A DNA stretch of 64,000 nucleotides from Acidobacteriota bacterium (GTDB lineage Bacteria; Acidobacteriota; Thermoanaerobaculia; UBA5066): contig JADJVE010000003.1 in the NCBI GenBank assembly GCA_016716715.1, positions 372,001-436,000 on the forward strand. The letters run 5' to 3'. Below the pieces are notes generated by a model, which saw only the letters and a program-made list of their open reading frames with translations, did not search any database and was not told the origin of the DNA. Shown piece by piece: positions 1-7,743 of this stretch. A program made the position numbers and the translations under genes. Within the stretch, counting starts at the first letter, position 1, and each line of letters starts with the position of its first letter.

Positions 1-538
1 CGAGGCGGTCGATCCAGTCCTCGTCCGGAACGGGAACTGCCGCCGGAGCGGGTGCGGCCGCCGGGGCGGGCGCCGCCGCGACGGGCGAGGGCGCGCGGCC
101 CGCGGGGCCGGCTTCGAACTTCTCGATGACGTCCTCGAGGACCGGGTCGGGCGCGACGAAGATCTCGACGGAGAAGCCGCTCGCGATCGAGAGGTTCTTC
201 TGCAGGACGATGTTCTGCGGGTCCGAGATCGCGACGTGCAGGATCTTCCCCGAGAGGGAGAACGGGAACGCGCGGAAGCGCCGCCGCTCCTTGGCTGGAA
301 GGCACTCGACGATGTCCGGGTCGGCCGAGAGAAGGGTCGCGCGGGAAACGCCGGGCAGTCCGTACGCCTGGGAGAGGGCGGCGGTCAGCGTCTCCTCGCT
401 GACGGCGCCGGTCGAGAGAAGCGCGCGCTCGATCGTCCCCCCGTGCGTCTTCTGCCACGTGGACGCGCGGCTCAGGCGGCGGACCGTGAGGTCGCCCGCC
501 TCGGCGAGCAGGTCTCCGACTCCCAGGTTGACGGGCAT
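1..538 (-). CDS. GspE/PilB-type (MshEN domain) protein, N-terminal part
   Basis: The window edge cuts this gene; about 179 N-terminal residues are visible, read leftward from an ATG at 536-538. The first ~140 residues (MPVNLGVGDLLAEAG..., then LSTGAVSEETLTAALSQAYG and an 'HVAISDPQN' segment) look like the N-terminal MshEN/GspE domain that precedes secretion or pilus ATPases and also occurs in c-di-GMP-binding proteins. After residue ~140 comes an Ala/Pro linker (APAPAAAPAPAAVPVP) that ends in DEDWIDRL at the edge. An in-frame GTG lies two codons upstream. The ATPase domain, if present, is outside the window, so it could also be a stand-alone MshEN or response-regulator-linked protein. The strand and frame are secure; the family name is a motif-level guess. 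Confidence 0.6.
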   Translation of the reverse strand, partial: MPVNLGVGDLLAEAGDLTVRRLSRASTWQKTHGGTIERALLSTGAVSEETLTAALSQAYGLPGVSRATLLSADPDIVECLPAKERRRFRAFPFSLSGKILHVAISDPQNIVLQKNLSIASGFSVEIFVAPDPVLEDVIEKFEAGPAGRAPSPVAAAPAPAAAPAPAAVPVPDEDWIDRL

Positions 539-640
539 GTCCACCGAATATTTAGCACGATCCGGGCCGGGGCCAGCGGGCGCTAAACCGACGAAACGTG
601 TCGCTCGAGGCCGCCAGCCCCGACTTCGGGGGGCCGCGGC

Positions 641-657
641 CCGACAGAAACTGTCGG
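641..657 (-). terminator. Stem-loop directly after the UbiD stop codon
   Basis: A perfect 7-bp inverted repeat (CCGACAG / CTGTCGG) with a three-base loop starts next to the UbiD stop. A second hairpin (CCCCGA / TCGGGG) lies at 618-631. No U-tract follows on the minus strand, so this may be a Rho-assisted terminator or an mRNA 3' stabiliser rather than a classic intrinsic terminator. Confidence 0.4.
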
Positions 658-2409
658 TCAGCCCTTCGGAAAGTACTCGCGCCACCTCTGGTCGACGAGG
701 GCGATCGTCGACGGATCGGCCTCGACGACGCCGGGCATCCACGGCTTCGTCCGGGCGTCGATCACGACCGGCGGCGAGAACGCGAGGTGATTCCGCACGA
801 CGCGCGTGGCGCCGTGGATGTCGGCCGCCGGCTCGAAACGCGTGAAGACACTCCAGAGAAACGCGCGCTCGTCCTTCGCGGTCGCCGCCGCGTCGTCCGC
901 GAGGACGACGAGCGGCCACGCCGCGAGCGCCGGGTCCGACGCGAGGCGGTCCGCGTAGGCGCGGTCGTCCGCGTACGCGGGCCCCTCGACGACGAGCGCG
1001 CCCGGCGCGAAGACGGCGGCGGCCGCCGCCCCGGCCGGGAGCGGGCCGCGGAACTCCGCGGGGAGGTCGCGGATCGCTTCGCCGAGGCCGAGGAGGACGC
1101 CCTTGCTGCCCTCATTCACCTTCGGGCCCGTGTAGTCGAGCGTGTCCATCGCGAGGTTCCCGAAGACGAAGAGGTCCGTCTCGAACCGGCAGCGCGCGAG
1201 GACGTGCCCGAGGAGTCCCTTGAAGTCGCGGAGGTCGCGACGCGCGTCCGTCACGAGGAGAAACTTCGTGAGCGCGAGCTGACCCTCGCCGAGGATCCGG
1301 AACGCCGAGGCCATCGCCTCGCGCCCGTAGCGGTCGCGGACGACCGCGGCCGCGAGAGAGTGGAAGCCCGTGTCGCCGTAGCTCCAGAGGGCGACGACGG
1401 ACGGCATCACGAGCGGGAAGAGCGGCGAGAGCAGCTCCTGCAGCGTGTCCCCGATGTAGAAGTCCTCCTGCCGCGGCTTGCCGACGACCGTGGCGGGGAA
1501 GATCGCGTCCTTGCGGCGGAAGACGCGGTCCACCTCGAGGACGGGGTAGGCGTGCTGGAGGGAGTAGTAGCCGTAGTGGTCTCCGAACGGCCCCTCGGGC
1601 CGGCGCACCTTCGGCGGCACCTTGCCCGTGATCGCGAACTCGGCGCGCGCGACGAGCCGGTGCGGGGCGCCCGCGGCGTCGGCCATCTCGAGCTTCTTCC
1701 CCAGGAGGAGCGACGCGACGAGGAGCTCGGGCACGCCCTCGGGGAGAGGCGCGATCGCGCCGAGGATGAGCGCGGGCGGGCCGCCGAGGAAGATCGTGAG
1801 CGGCAGCGCCTCGCCCTTCGCCTCGGCCGCGTGGTAATGGAAGCCGCCGCCCTTGCCGATCTGCCAGTGGACGCCCGTCGTGCGCGGGCCGTGGATCTGG
1901 ATGCGGTACATCCCGAGGTTGGACTCGTGCCTGTCGGGGTGTTCCGTGTAGACGAGAGGGAGGGTGAGGAACGGCCCGCCGTCCTCCGGCCACCCCGTGA
2001 GCGCGGGCAGGCGCGTGAGGTCCGGCGTCGTCTCGACGACGTCGGTCACGGGCGCCGCGTGCGCCCGCGTCGTCCCGACGCGCAGCGCCTCGCCGAAGAA
2101 CGAGCGGAATTTCCAGAGCGAGGCGGGTGTCGGCGGGACGAGCTCCGTCGCGGCGCGCGCCGCGGTCTTCACGAATTCCAGCGGCCGCCCGCCGAACGCG
2201 AGCGCGAGGCGCTTCGGCGTGCCGAAGAGGTTCGTGACGACCGGAAAGTCGGAGCCGCGGGGGCGCGTGAAGAGGAGGGCGGGACCGCCCTCCTCGATCA
2301 CGCGCCGGTGGATCTCGGGGATCTCGAGGCGCGGGTCGACCTCGGCCTCGACGACGGCGAGGTCGTTCTCCTTGCGGAGCGCGTCGAGGAACGCGCGCAG
2401 GTCTCTCAG
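658..2409 (-). CDS. UbiD family decarboxylase (~583 aa)
   Basis: This is a prenylated-FMN-dependent (de)carboxylase of the UbiD family. The motif SNLGMYRIQ and the block EGPFGDHYGYYS (~residues 270-300) match the prFMN/metal-binding core. Residues ~480-560 (DDAAATAKDERAFLWSVFTR, then ADIHGA) form a C-terminal extension like that of the ~600-residue UbiD homologues sometimes annotated as menaquinone (futalosine-route) decarboxylases. E. coli UbiD is about 495 residues. The start is odd: no ATG, GTG or TTG fits, and the reading frame begins best at a CTG that overlaps the upstream pip stop (CTGA at 2409-2406), followed by RDLRAFLDALRKE. No UbiX-like flavin prenyltransferase is in the window. 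The substrate cannot be told from sequence. Confidence 0.85.
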   Translation of the reverse strand: MRDLRAFLDALRKENDLAVVEAEVDPRLEIPEIHRRVIEEGGPALLFTRPRGSDFPVVTNLFGTPKRLALAFGGRPLEFVKTAARAATELVPPTPASLWKFRSFFGEALRVGTTRAHAAPVTDVVETTPDLTRLPALTGWPEDGGPFLTLPLVYTEHPDRHESNLGMYRIQIHGPRTTGVHWQIGKGGGFHYHAAEAKGEALPLTIFLGGPPALILGAIAPLPEGVPELLVASLLLGKKLEMADAAGAPHRLVARAEFAITGKVPPKVRRPEGPFGDHYGYYSLQHAYPVLEVDRVFRRKDAIFPATVVGKPRQEDFYIGDTLQELLSPLFPLVMPSVVALWSYGDTGFHSLAAAVVRDRYGREAMASAFRILGEGQLALTKFLLVTDARRDLRDFKGLLGHVLARCRFETDLFVFGNLAMDTLDYTGPKVNEGSKGVLLGLGEAIRDLPAEFRGPLPAGAAAAAVFAPGALVVEGPAYADDRAYADRLASDPALAAWPLVVLADDAAATAKDERAFLWSVFTRFEPAADIHGATRVVRNHLAFSPPVVIDARTKPWMPGVVEADPSTIALVDQRWREYFPKG

Positions 2410-3371
2410 GCGAACTTGTCCGTCGCGGCCACGAGGCCCCGGGTGTTCGGCGGCTCCCAGGCGCTGTGGCCGGCGTCGGGCGAGATGATGAGGTCCGCCT
2501 CGGGCCACGCGCGGTGGAGCGCCCACGCGCTGAAGATCGGGCAGACGACGTCGTAGCGGCCCTGGACGATGACGCCGGGGATGTGGCGGATCTTCCCGGC
2601 GTCGCGCAGCAGCTGGCCGTCGACCTCGAAGAAGCCCTTGTTCGCGAAGTAGTGGGCCTCGATGCGCGCGAAGGCGAGCGCGAACTCGTCCTCCTCGTAG
2701 TGGCCGGCGAACGAGGCGTCCGGCAGGAGCTTGGACGTCGCGCCCTCCCAGCCGCTCCAGATCTTCGCGGCCGCGAGACGCACCGCCGGGTCGTCGCTCG
2801 TGAGGCGTTTGTGGTACGCCGTGACGAGGTCGCCGCGCTCGGCCTCGGGGATGTGCGCGAAGTACGGCTCCCACGCGTCCGGGTAGATGATCGACGCGCC
2901 CTCCTGGTAGAACCAGTCGATCTCCTTCTTGCGCAGGAGGAAGATCCCGCGCAGGACGAGCTCCGTCACGCGGTCCGGGTGCTTCTCGGCGTACGCGAGC
3001 GCGAGCGTCGAGCCCCACGAGCCGCCGAAGACCTGCCAGCGGTCGATCGCGAGATGCGCGCGCAGCTTCTCGATGTCCGAGACGAGGTCCCACGTCGTGT
3101 TCGCCTCGAGGCTCGCGTACGGCGTCGACTTGCCGCAGCCGCGCTGGTCGAAGACCACGATGCGGTACTTGTCCGGGTGGAAGAAGCGGCGCACCTTCGG
3201 GTCCGAGCCGCCGCCGGGGCCGCCGTGGAGAAACACGGCGGGCTTGCCCTTCGGGTTTCCGCTCTCTTCCCAGTAGAGGGTGTGGACGTCCGAGACCTTG
3301 AGCATCCCCGTGCGATACGGCTCGATCGGGGGGTACAGCCAGCTGACGGGGTCCTTGACCGGGTGCGACAT
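2406..3371 (-). CDS. pip: Proline iminopeptidase
   Basis: This alpha/beta-hydrolase of 321 residues removes N-terminal proline from peptides in the cytoplasm. It has the oxyanion motif HGGPGGG, the FDQRGCGKS loop, the nucleophile elbow GGSWGS, the late acid in GRYDVVCP and the His in AGHSAWEP, all typical of peptidase family S33. Its length is normal for Pip. The ATG at 3371 is preferred over upstream in-frame starts because GGAGG sits seven bases before it. The stop overlaps the putative CTG start of the UbiD gene, so the two genes are probably co-transcribed. Confidence 0.93.
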   Translation of the reverse strand: MSHPVKDPVSWLYPPIEPYRTGMLKVSDVHTLYWEESGNPKGKPAVFLHGGPGGGSDPKVRRFFHPDKYRIVVFDQRGCGKSTPYASLEANTTWDLVSDIEKLRAHLAIDRWQVFGGSWGSTLALAYAEKHPDRVTELVLRGIFLLRKKEIDWFYQEGASIIYPDAWEPYFAHIPEAERGDLVTAYHKRLTSDDPAVRLAAAKIWSGWEGATSKLLPDASFAGHYEEDEFALAFARIEAHYFANKGFFEVDGQLLRDAGKIRHIPGVIVQGRYDVVCPIFSAWALHRAWPEADLIISPDAGHSAWEPPNTRGLVAATDKFA

Positions 3372-3417
3372 GCGAACCTCCGCCCGCATCCTGCCAGAGT
3401 CCGGGGTCCTCCGCGCG

Positions 3418-3813
3418 TCAGGCCCGCGGGGCGGGGGGCGCAAGGTCGGCGAGGCTCGTGGCCCTGAGGCGCGCGAGGAACTCGCGCCGCACCGGGGCGA
3501 GGAGGCGGGCCGCCGCCGCCGGTGCTTCGGGAAAGGCGGCCTCGAGGTCGCCCTCCTTTCCCAGCGCGAGGACGACGTCGGCGAGCGTGATCTCGACGGC
3601 CGGCCGGCCGAGGACGAATCCTCCCGTCCGGCCACGCCTGCTTCGCAACAGTCCCCGGTCGACGAGGCGGCCGAGAATTTTTGCGAGGAATGGCGCCGGG
3701 ACGCCCGAGACCTCCGCGAGATCCTTCACGCCCCGGCCCTTCCCGGCGGGACCGCGCGGGTCGAGGAGAGGCAGCGCCTCGAGCGCGATCTCCTGCGCGC
3801 GGGAGAAGAACAT
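3418..3813 (-). CDS. Rrf2 family regulator without Fe-S cysteines
   Basis: This is a 131-residue winged-helix protein with the Rrf2 layout: helix (SRAQEIALEALPLL), recognition region (GVPAPFLAKILGRLVDRGLL) and wing (RSRRGRTGGFVLGRP). It has no cysteine at all, so it cannot bind the [Fe-S] cluster used by IscR or NsrR; another ligand or a constitutive role is likely. Its ATG shares one base with the stop of the upstream EVE gene (TGATG), which implies translational coupling. Confidence 0.8.
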   Translation of the reverse strand: MFFSRAQEIALEALPLLDPRGPAGKGRGVKDLAEVSGVPAPFLAKILGRLVDRGLLRSRRGRTGGFVLGRPAVEITLADVVLALGKEGDLEAAFPEAPAAAARLLAPVRREFLARLRATSLADLAPPAPRA

Positions 3814-4208
3814 CAGCTCTTCGCGAGGAAGGCGTATTGCGCGCTCGTGAGGGGGACGACGGAGAGGCGGCCGATGCGGACGAGCGGGGAGTCGGAGAAG
3901 AGGGAAGAAGATTTGATTTCTTTGAGTGGAACAGGGCGAGGGAGGGGGCTGCCCGCGCGAAGGGTGACTCGCGGTTCCGAGGCCGTTTTAGGATTTTCTT
4001 CGAAGGTGGGTGTGGCCACGGTCGCGGCACCCACTGCGGCCTTCTCGCTGCCCGTGTGGTAGATGACGACACGGTCGCCCTTCTTCAACGATCGCAAGTG
4101 CTTCAGCGCCACGGGGTTTTTCACGCCCGTCCACACCGTCTCTTTCTCTCTAAGAAGATCTTCGAACGAATAGTCCCCTGGTTCCGTCTTCACCAGCCAG
4201 TCCGCCAT
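3813..4208 (-). CDS. EVE domain protein
   Basis: A 131-residue single-domain protein that starts MADWLVKTEPGDYSFEDL, the hallmark opening of EVE proteins (PUA-like fold, related to thymocyte nuclear protein 1). Later blocks WTGVKNPVALKHLRSLKKGD and VIYHTGSEKAAVG are also typical. EVE domains bind modified bases in DNA or RNA; the target here is unknown. The gene is unusual in base composition: it holds three copies of the window's AT-rich dispersed repeat (near 3901, 3991 and 4141), and these contribute residues such as EIKSSSLF and FEENPK. It is coupled to the following Rrf2 gene. Confidence 0.85.
   Translation of the reverse strand: MADWLVKTEPGDYSFEDLLREKETVWTGVKNPVALKHLRSLKKGDRVVIYHTGSEKAAVGAATVATPTFEENPKTASEPRVTLRAGSPLPRPVPLKEIKSSSLFSDSPLVRIGRLSVVPLTSAQYAFLAKS
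3901..3930 (+). repeat. AT-rich dispersed repeat, copy 1 (in EVE gene)
   Basis: It contains GAAGATTTGATTTCTTTGAG, a copy of the family core with a short insertion. It lies antisense to the EVE coding strand and is translated in frame as part of EIKSSSLF. Confidence 0.45.
3991..4010 (+). repeat. AT-rich dispersed repeat, copy 2 (in EVE gene)
   Basis: GGATTTTCTTCGAAGGTGGG matches the family core closely. It is antisense to the EVE gene, which reads it in frame as part of TPTFEENPK. Confidence 0.55.
4141..4164 (-). repeat. AT-rich dispersed repeat, copy 3 (in EVE gene)
   Basis: On the minus strand this reads GAAGATCTTCTTAGAGAG, a weaker match to the core, in the same orientation as the EVE gene. 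It encodes part of FEDLLREKE, a conserved EVE stretch, so the resemblance could be chance. Confidence 0.3.
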
Positions 4209-4233
4209 CCTCCGCCTCCTTCGCCCGTCTTCC

Positions 4234-5412
4234 TCAGCCCACCTGCCGGAGGGCGTTCGTGATTTTCGTGAACGCGGCTCGCGCGGCCGGGAAGAGGCCG
4301 CCGAAGAAGCCCATGACGAGCGAGAAGACGATGCCGGTCGCGAGGAGGGCGGGCGTGAGGCGGAACGCGAAGACGACCTCGGAGAACGTCGCGAAGTTCG
4401 TCGTGCCCGTGACGCCCGAGAGCGCGAGCTTGACGGCGAGGAGGCCGAGGAAGCAGCCGACGATCCCGCCGAGGAGTGCGAGGCAGAGGGACTCGAAGAC
4501 GAACGAGACCAGGACCGCGAGCCGCCCGAAGCCGAGGGCGCGGAGCGTCGCGATCTCGCGCGTGCGCGCCGAGACGGCCGCGTACATCGTGTTCATCGCG
4601 CCGAAGCACGCGCCGATCGCCATGACGATCCCGACGAAGAAGCCGAGGAACTTGATCGGCGCCGCCGTGGAGGTCTGGTCGTCGTAGTACTTGCGCTCGA
4701 CCTTGCCCTCGAGCGCGAGGCGGGGATCGCCCGCGAGGCCGGCGACGAACTGGTCGCGAGCCGCGCGGCCGGACGTCTTCGCGAGGACCGACGAGTAGCC
4801 CCCCCGCTTGAAGTCCGTGACCATCCCTTCGACGTCCGTCCAGATCTCGCTGTCGGGCGCGGTGCCGCCGGCGTCGAAGAGGCCGACGACGGTCCAGCGG
4901 TAGGCGCCGAACCGGATCGTCTGGCCCGTCGTGCAGTCCTTGAAACGCTTGCTCACGCTCTTGGAGACGACGACTTCCGACTTGCCGGGCGCGAACCAGC
5001 GGCCCTCGACGAGCGTGAGGCCGGGGCGCAGCTTCATCCCCTTCTCGCCGATACCGCGGATCGTCACGTTCGAGGAGCCGCCGCCGAGCTTCTCGAGGTT
5101 CAGGACGACGACGAGCTCCTGCGACGCCAGCGGCTTGCCGTCGGCGTCCGGCGCGACTCCCGGGAGAGTCAGGATGAGCGGGACCTGGTCGCGCGAGACG
5201 CCCGACTGCAGCTCGGACTGCGAGTTCTGCCTGAGGACGAGGACGTTGCTGTCCGAGCCCGAGGCCGTGAACACGCGCGTGAGCCCCTCGCCGAGCGCCA
5301 TGACGCAGAGGAAGACCGCGACGACGAGCCCGATCCCGAGGACCGTGAGCGAGGTCGTGACCTTCCGGACGAAGAGGTTGCGGATGTTGTACTTCAGGGG
5401 GATGCCGAGCAT
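4234..5412 (-). CDS. ABC transporter permease (MacB/FtsX type)
   Basis: A 392-residue inner-membrane permease: one N-terminal transmembrane helix (VTTSLTVLGIGLVVAVFLCV), a large periplasmic domain (~45-265), and three C-terminal helices in FtsX arrangement with the conserved cytoplasmic loop REIATLRALGFGRLAVLVSF. It is the most divergent of four permeases encoded downstream of one ATPase and one adaptor, and it closes the operon. Such exporters move lipoproteins, peptides or antibiotics out of the inner membrane; the substrate is not predictable. Its start is 13 bases downstream of the preceding permease. Confidence 0.88.
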   Translation of the reverse strand: MLGIPLKYNIRNLFVRKVTTSLTVLGIGLVVAVFLCVMALGEGLTRVFTASGSDSNVLVLRQNSQSELQSGVSRDQVPLILTLPGVAPDADGKPLASQELVVVLNLEKLGGGSSNVTIRGIGEKGMKLRPGLTLVEGRWFAPGKSEVVVSKSVSKRFKDCTTGQTIRFGAYRWTVVGLFDAGGTAPDSEIWTDVEGMVTDFKRGGYSSVLAKTSGRAARDQFVAGLAGDPRLALEGKVERKYYDDQTSTAAPIKFLGFFVGIVMAIGACFGAMNTMYAAVSARTREIATLRALGFGRLAVLVSFVFESLCLALLGGIVGCFLGLLAVKLALSGVTGTTNFATFSEVVFAFRLTPALLATGIVFSLVMGFFGGLFPAARAAFTKITNALRQVG

Positions 5413-5425
5413 CGAGGGGCTCCTC

Positions 5426-6583
5426 CTACGCGACGAGACGAAGGCCGTCCGTGATGGGGCGGCGGACGGACCTGATGGCGGGGACGAGGCCGGCGAGAAC
5501 GCCGACGAGGATCGTGACGCAGAACGCCCCGGCGAGGACGTCGGGGTAGAGGCGCAGGGCGGCGGCGAGCGAGGCGACCGGCGTCATCATGACCGCGGCG
5601 CGCAGCCGCGGGAAGACCGCGACGTAGATCCCGAGGCCGAGCGTCGCGCCGAAGAGCGCGAGGAGGACGCTCTCGGACAGCAGGATCCCGAAGAGCGTGC
5701 GCCGCGGAAAGCCGATTGCCCGGAGGACGGCGATCTCCGTGACGCGCTCGCGCGCCGACATCGCCATCGTGTTCGCGGCGATCAGGAGGACGACGGCCGC
5801 GATGACGGCGGTGAGGGTCCGGAAGAAGAGCTTCACGTTCCCCAGCAGCGCCACGTAGTTGTTCTGGAATTCCTTCTCCGTCTCGGCGCGCACCGGCCAC
5901 GTCGAGTTCTCGAAGGCCGCGTTGATGCGCGGGATGAGGTCGCGCGTCGCCGCCGCGTCCACGGCCTTGAGCCAGATCATCGTGTAGAGGCCCGCTCGGG
6001 ACGGGAGGGCCTCGTCGATGACTTTCTGGTCGAAGAAGACGGAGGCCTCGTTCTGGCCGCGGTACGCGGCCCGGATCGTGAACGTGTACGTCCCCGGCCA
6101 GATGTCGCCGACGAGCGTGATCTGCTGGCCGATCGTCCAGCCGTACTTCTTCATCAGGATGTCGCCCACGAGGAGGCCGCTCCGGTCGGCCTTCCACGCC
6201 TCGGCCGAGCCGGCCACGATCCCGGAGGCGTCGAAGATGTCGAAGAAGGCGACCGGGTCGACCGCGAAGCGCTGGAAAACGTGAAAGGCGGAGAAGTCGA
6301 CGTACCGCCCGCCGAACCAGTTGAACGGCATCGCGGCCTTCACGCCGGGCATCTGCCGGATCTTCTCGAGGTGCGCCGCGGGCAGGACGTTCGCGAAGGA
6401 GACTTTGTGCCGCACCGCGATCCGGAACATCCCCTTGCCCATGGAGGGGTCGGCGTCGAGCATCGCGACGAACGTCCCGAGGAGGCAGATCACGAAGAAC
6501 GGCAGCAGGATCGAGCCGATCGTCAGACCCGAGCGCGTCTTCTTGCGCAGCAGGTTCTTCAGGACGAGCGGCAGGAACTTCAT
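5426..6583 (-). CDS. ABC transporter permease, tandem paralogue 3
   Basis: A 385-residue FtsX-type permease that opens MKFLPLVLKNLLRKKTRSGL, nearly the same as its two upstream neighbours. It has an N-terminal helix, a MacB-like periplasmic domain (~45-260) and three C-terminal helices with the loop ARERVTEIAVLRAIGFPRR. Its ATG overlaps the stop of paralogue 2 (TGATG at 6585-6581). The three paralogues share the segment TETEKEFQN or a variant of it before the second helix, which shows they arose by duplication in place. Confidence 0.88.
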   Translation of the reverse strand: MKFLPLVLKNLLRKKTRSGLTIGSILLPFFVICLLGTFVAMLDADPSMGKGMFRIAVRHKVSFANVLPAAHLEKIRQMPGVKAAMPFNWFGGRYVDFSAFHVFQRFAVDPVAFFDIFDASGIVAGSAEAWKADRSGLLVGDILMKKYGWTIGQQITLVGDIWPGTYTFTIRAAYRGQNEASVFFDQKVIDEALPSRAGLYTMIWLKAVDAAATRDLIPRINAAFENSTWPVRAETEKEFQNNYVALLGNVKLFFRTLTAVIAAVVLLIAANTMAMSARERVTEIAVLRAIGFPRRTLFGILLSESVLLALFGATLGLGIYVAVFPRLRAAVMMTPVASLAAALRLYPDVLAGAFCVTILVGVLAGLVPAIRSVRRPITDGLRLVA

Positions 6584-7743
6584 CAGCCGACCTGTCTCAG
6601 GCCGTCCGTGATGGAGCGCTGCGACGAGCGGATGGCGGGCACGAGACCCGCGAAGAGGCCGACGAGGAGAGTCACGACGAACCCCGCGGCAAGGACGGCC
6701 GGAAAGATCTTCATCCCGGCCGCGAAGCCGGCCATCGGCGAGTAGAGAAGCGCTTGCCTGAAGGCCGGAAAAACCGCGACGAAAACGCCGAGCCCGAGAA
6801 GGCCCCCGACGGCCGACAGGAGAACGCTCTCGCCGAGGATCAGGCCGAGGATCGTCGCCTTCGGGTAGCCGAGCGTCCGAAGGACCGCGATTTCCGTGAC
6901 GCGCTCTCTCGCGGCCATCGCCATCGTGTTCCCCGCGATCAGGAGGATGACGAAGGCGATGATCACGGAGATCGACGTCAGGAGGAACTTCACGTTTCCG
7001 AGCATCGACACCCAGGTGTTCTGAAACTCCTTCTCGGTCTCCGTGCGCGTCGGATAGGAGCCGTTGTCGAAGAGGTCGTCGACCTGTTTCGGGAGCCGGC
7101 CGGCGGACTGCGCCGAGTCGGCCTTGATCCAGAACCAGCCGACGAAGCCCTTCACGCGCGGGAGCGCCTCCTCGAGGTACGCGTGGTGGAAGTACACGCC
7201 CGACTCGTCCGGCCCCTCGAAGACGGCGCGGATCGTGAGCTCGGGGTTCACGGGGTAGATGTCGCCCTTCAGCGTGACCTTCTGCCCGAGCTTCCAGCCG
7301 TACTTCTTCATGAGGAGCCGGCCGACGAGGACGCCGGTGCGGTCCTTCGCCCACTCGTCGCCCGTGCCCTCGACGATCTTCGCCTCGTCGAAGACCCTGA
7401 GGAGGGCCTCGGGATCCTGCGTCGAGAAGCGCGCGAAGTTGTTGAAGGCCGACTGGTCGACGTACTGCCCGCCGAACCACTGCATCCGCACGACCTCGGC
7501 GACGCCGGGCAGCTGGCGGATCTTCGCCGTGTGGCCGTCCACGAGCCAGTTCGTGATCGAGACCTTGTGCCGCGTGATGAGCCGCCACATCGCGCGGCCC
7601 TCCGGCGGATCCGTCTCGAGCGCGGCGAGGAGCGTTCCGAGGATGCAGATCACGAAGAGGGGCAGCAGGATCGATCCGAGCGTCAGCAGCGAACGCGTCT
7701 TCTTGCGGAAGAGGTTCTTGAAGACGAACGGAAAGAACTTCAT
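6583..7743 (-). CDS. ABC transporter permease, tandem paralogue 2
   Basis: A 386-residue FtsX-type permease with the start MKFFPFVFKNLFRKKTRSLL, a periplasmic domain containing MQWFGGQYVDQSAF, and the conserved loop ARERVTEIAVLRTLGYPKA. It is closest to paralogue 1 just upstream. Start and stop both overlap neighbours by one base (TGATG), so the three are probably translated in series from one message. A hetero-oligomeric permease, or alternative permeases for one ATPase, are both possible. Confidence 0.9.
   Translation of the reverse strand: MKFFPFVFKNLFRKKTRSLLTLGSILLPLFVICILGTLLAALETDPPEGRAMWRLITRHKVSITNWLVDGHTAKIRQLPGVAEVVRMQWFGGQYVDQSAFNNFARFSTQDPEALLRVFDEAKIVEGTGDEWAKDRTGVLVGRLLMKKYGWKLGQKVTLKGDIYPVNPELTIRAVFEGPDESGVYFHHAYLEEALPRVKGFVGWFWIKADSAQSAGRLPKQVDDLFDNGSYPTRTETEKEFQNTWVSMLGNVKFLLTSISVIIAFVILLIAGNTMAMAARERVTEIAVLRTLGYPKATILGLILGESVLLSAVGGLLGLGVFVAVFPAFRQALLYSPMAGFAAGMKIFPAVLAAGFVVTLLVGLFAGLVPAIRSSQRSITDGLRQVG

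Noticed and set aside
551..587. TTTAGC ... GCTAAA inverted repeat upstream of the GspE-like gene
   Set aside because: Arms are only six bases with a 25-base spacer; too weak to call an operator, and no matching site was seen elsewhere.
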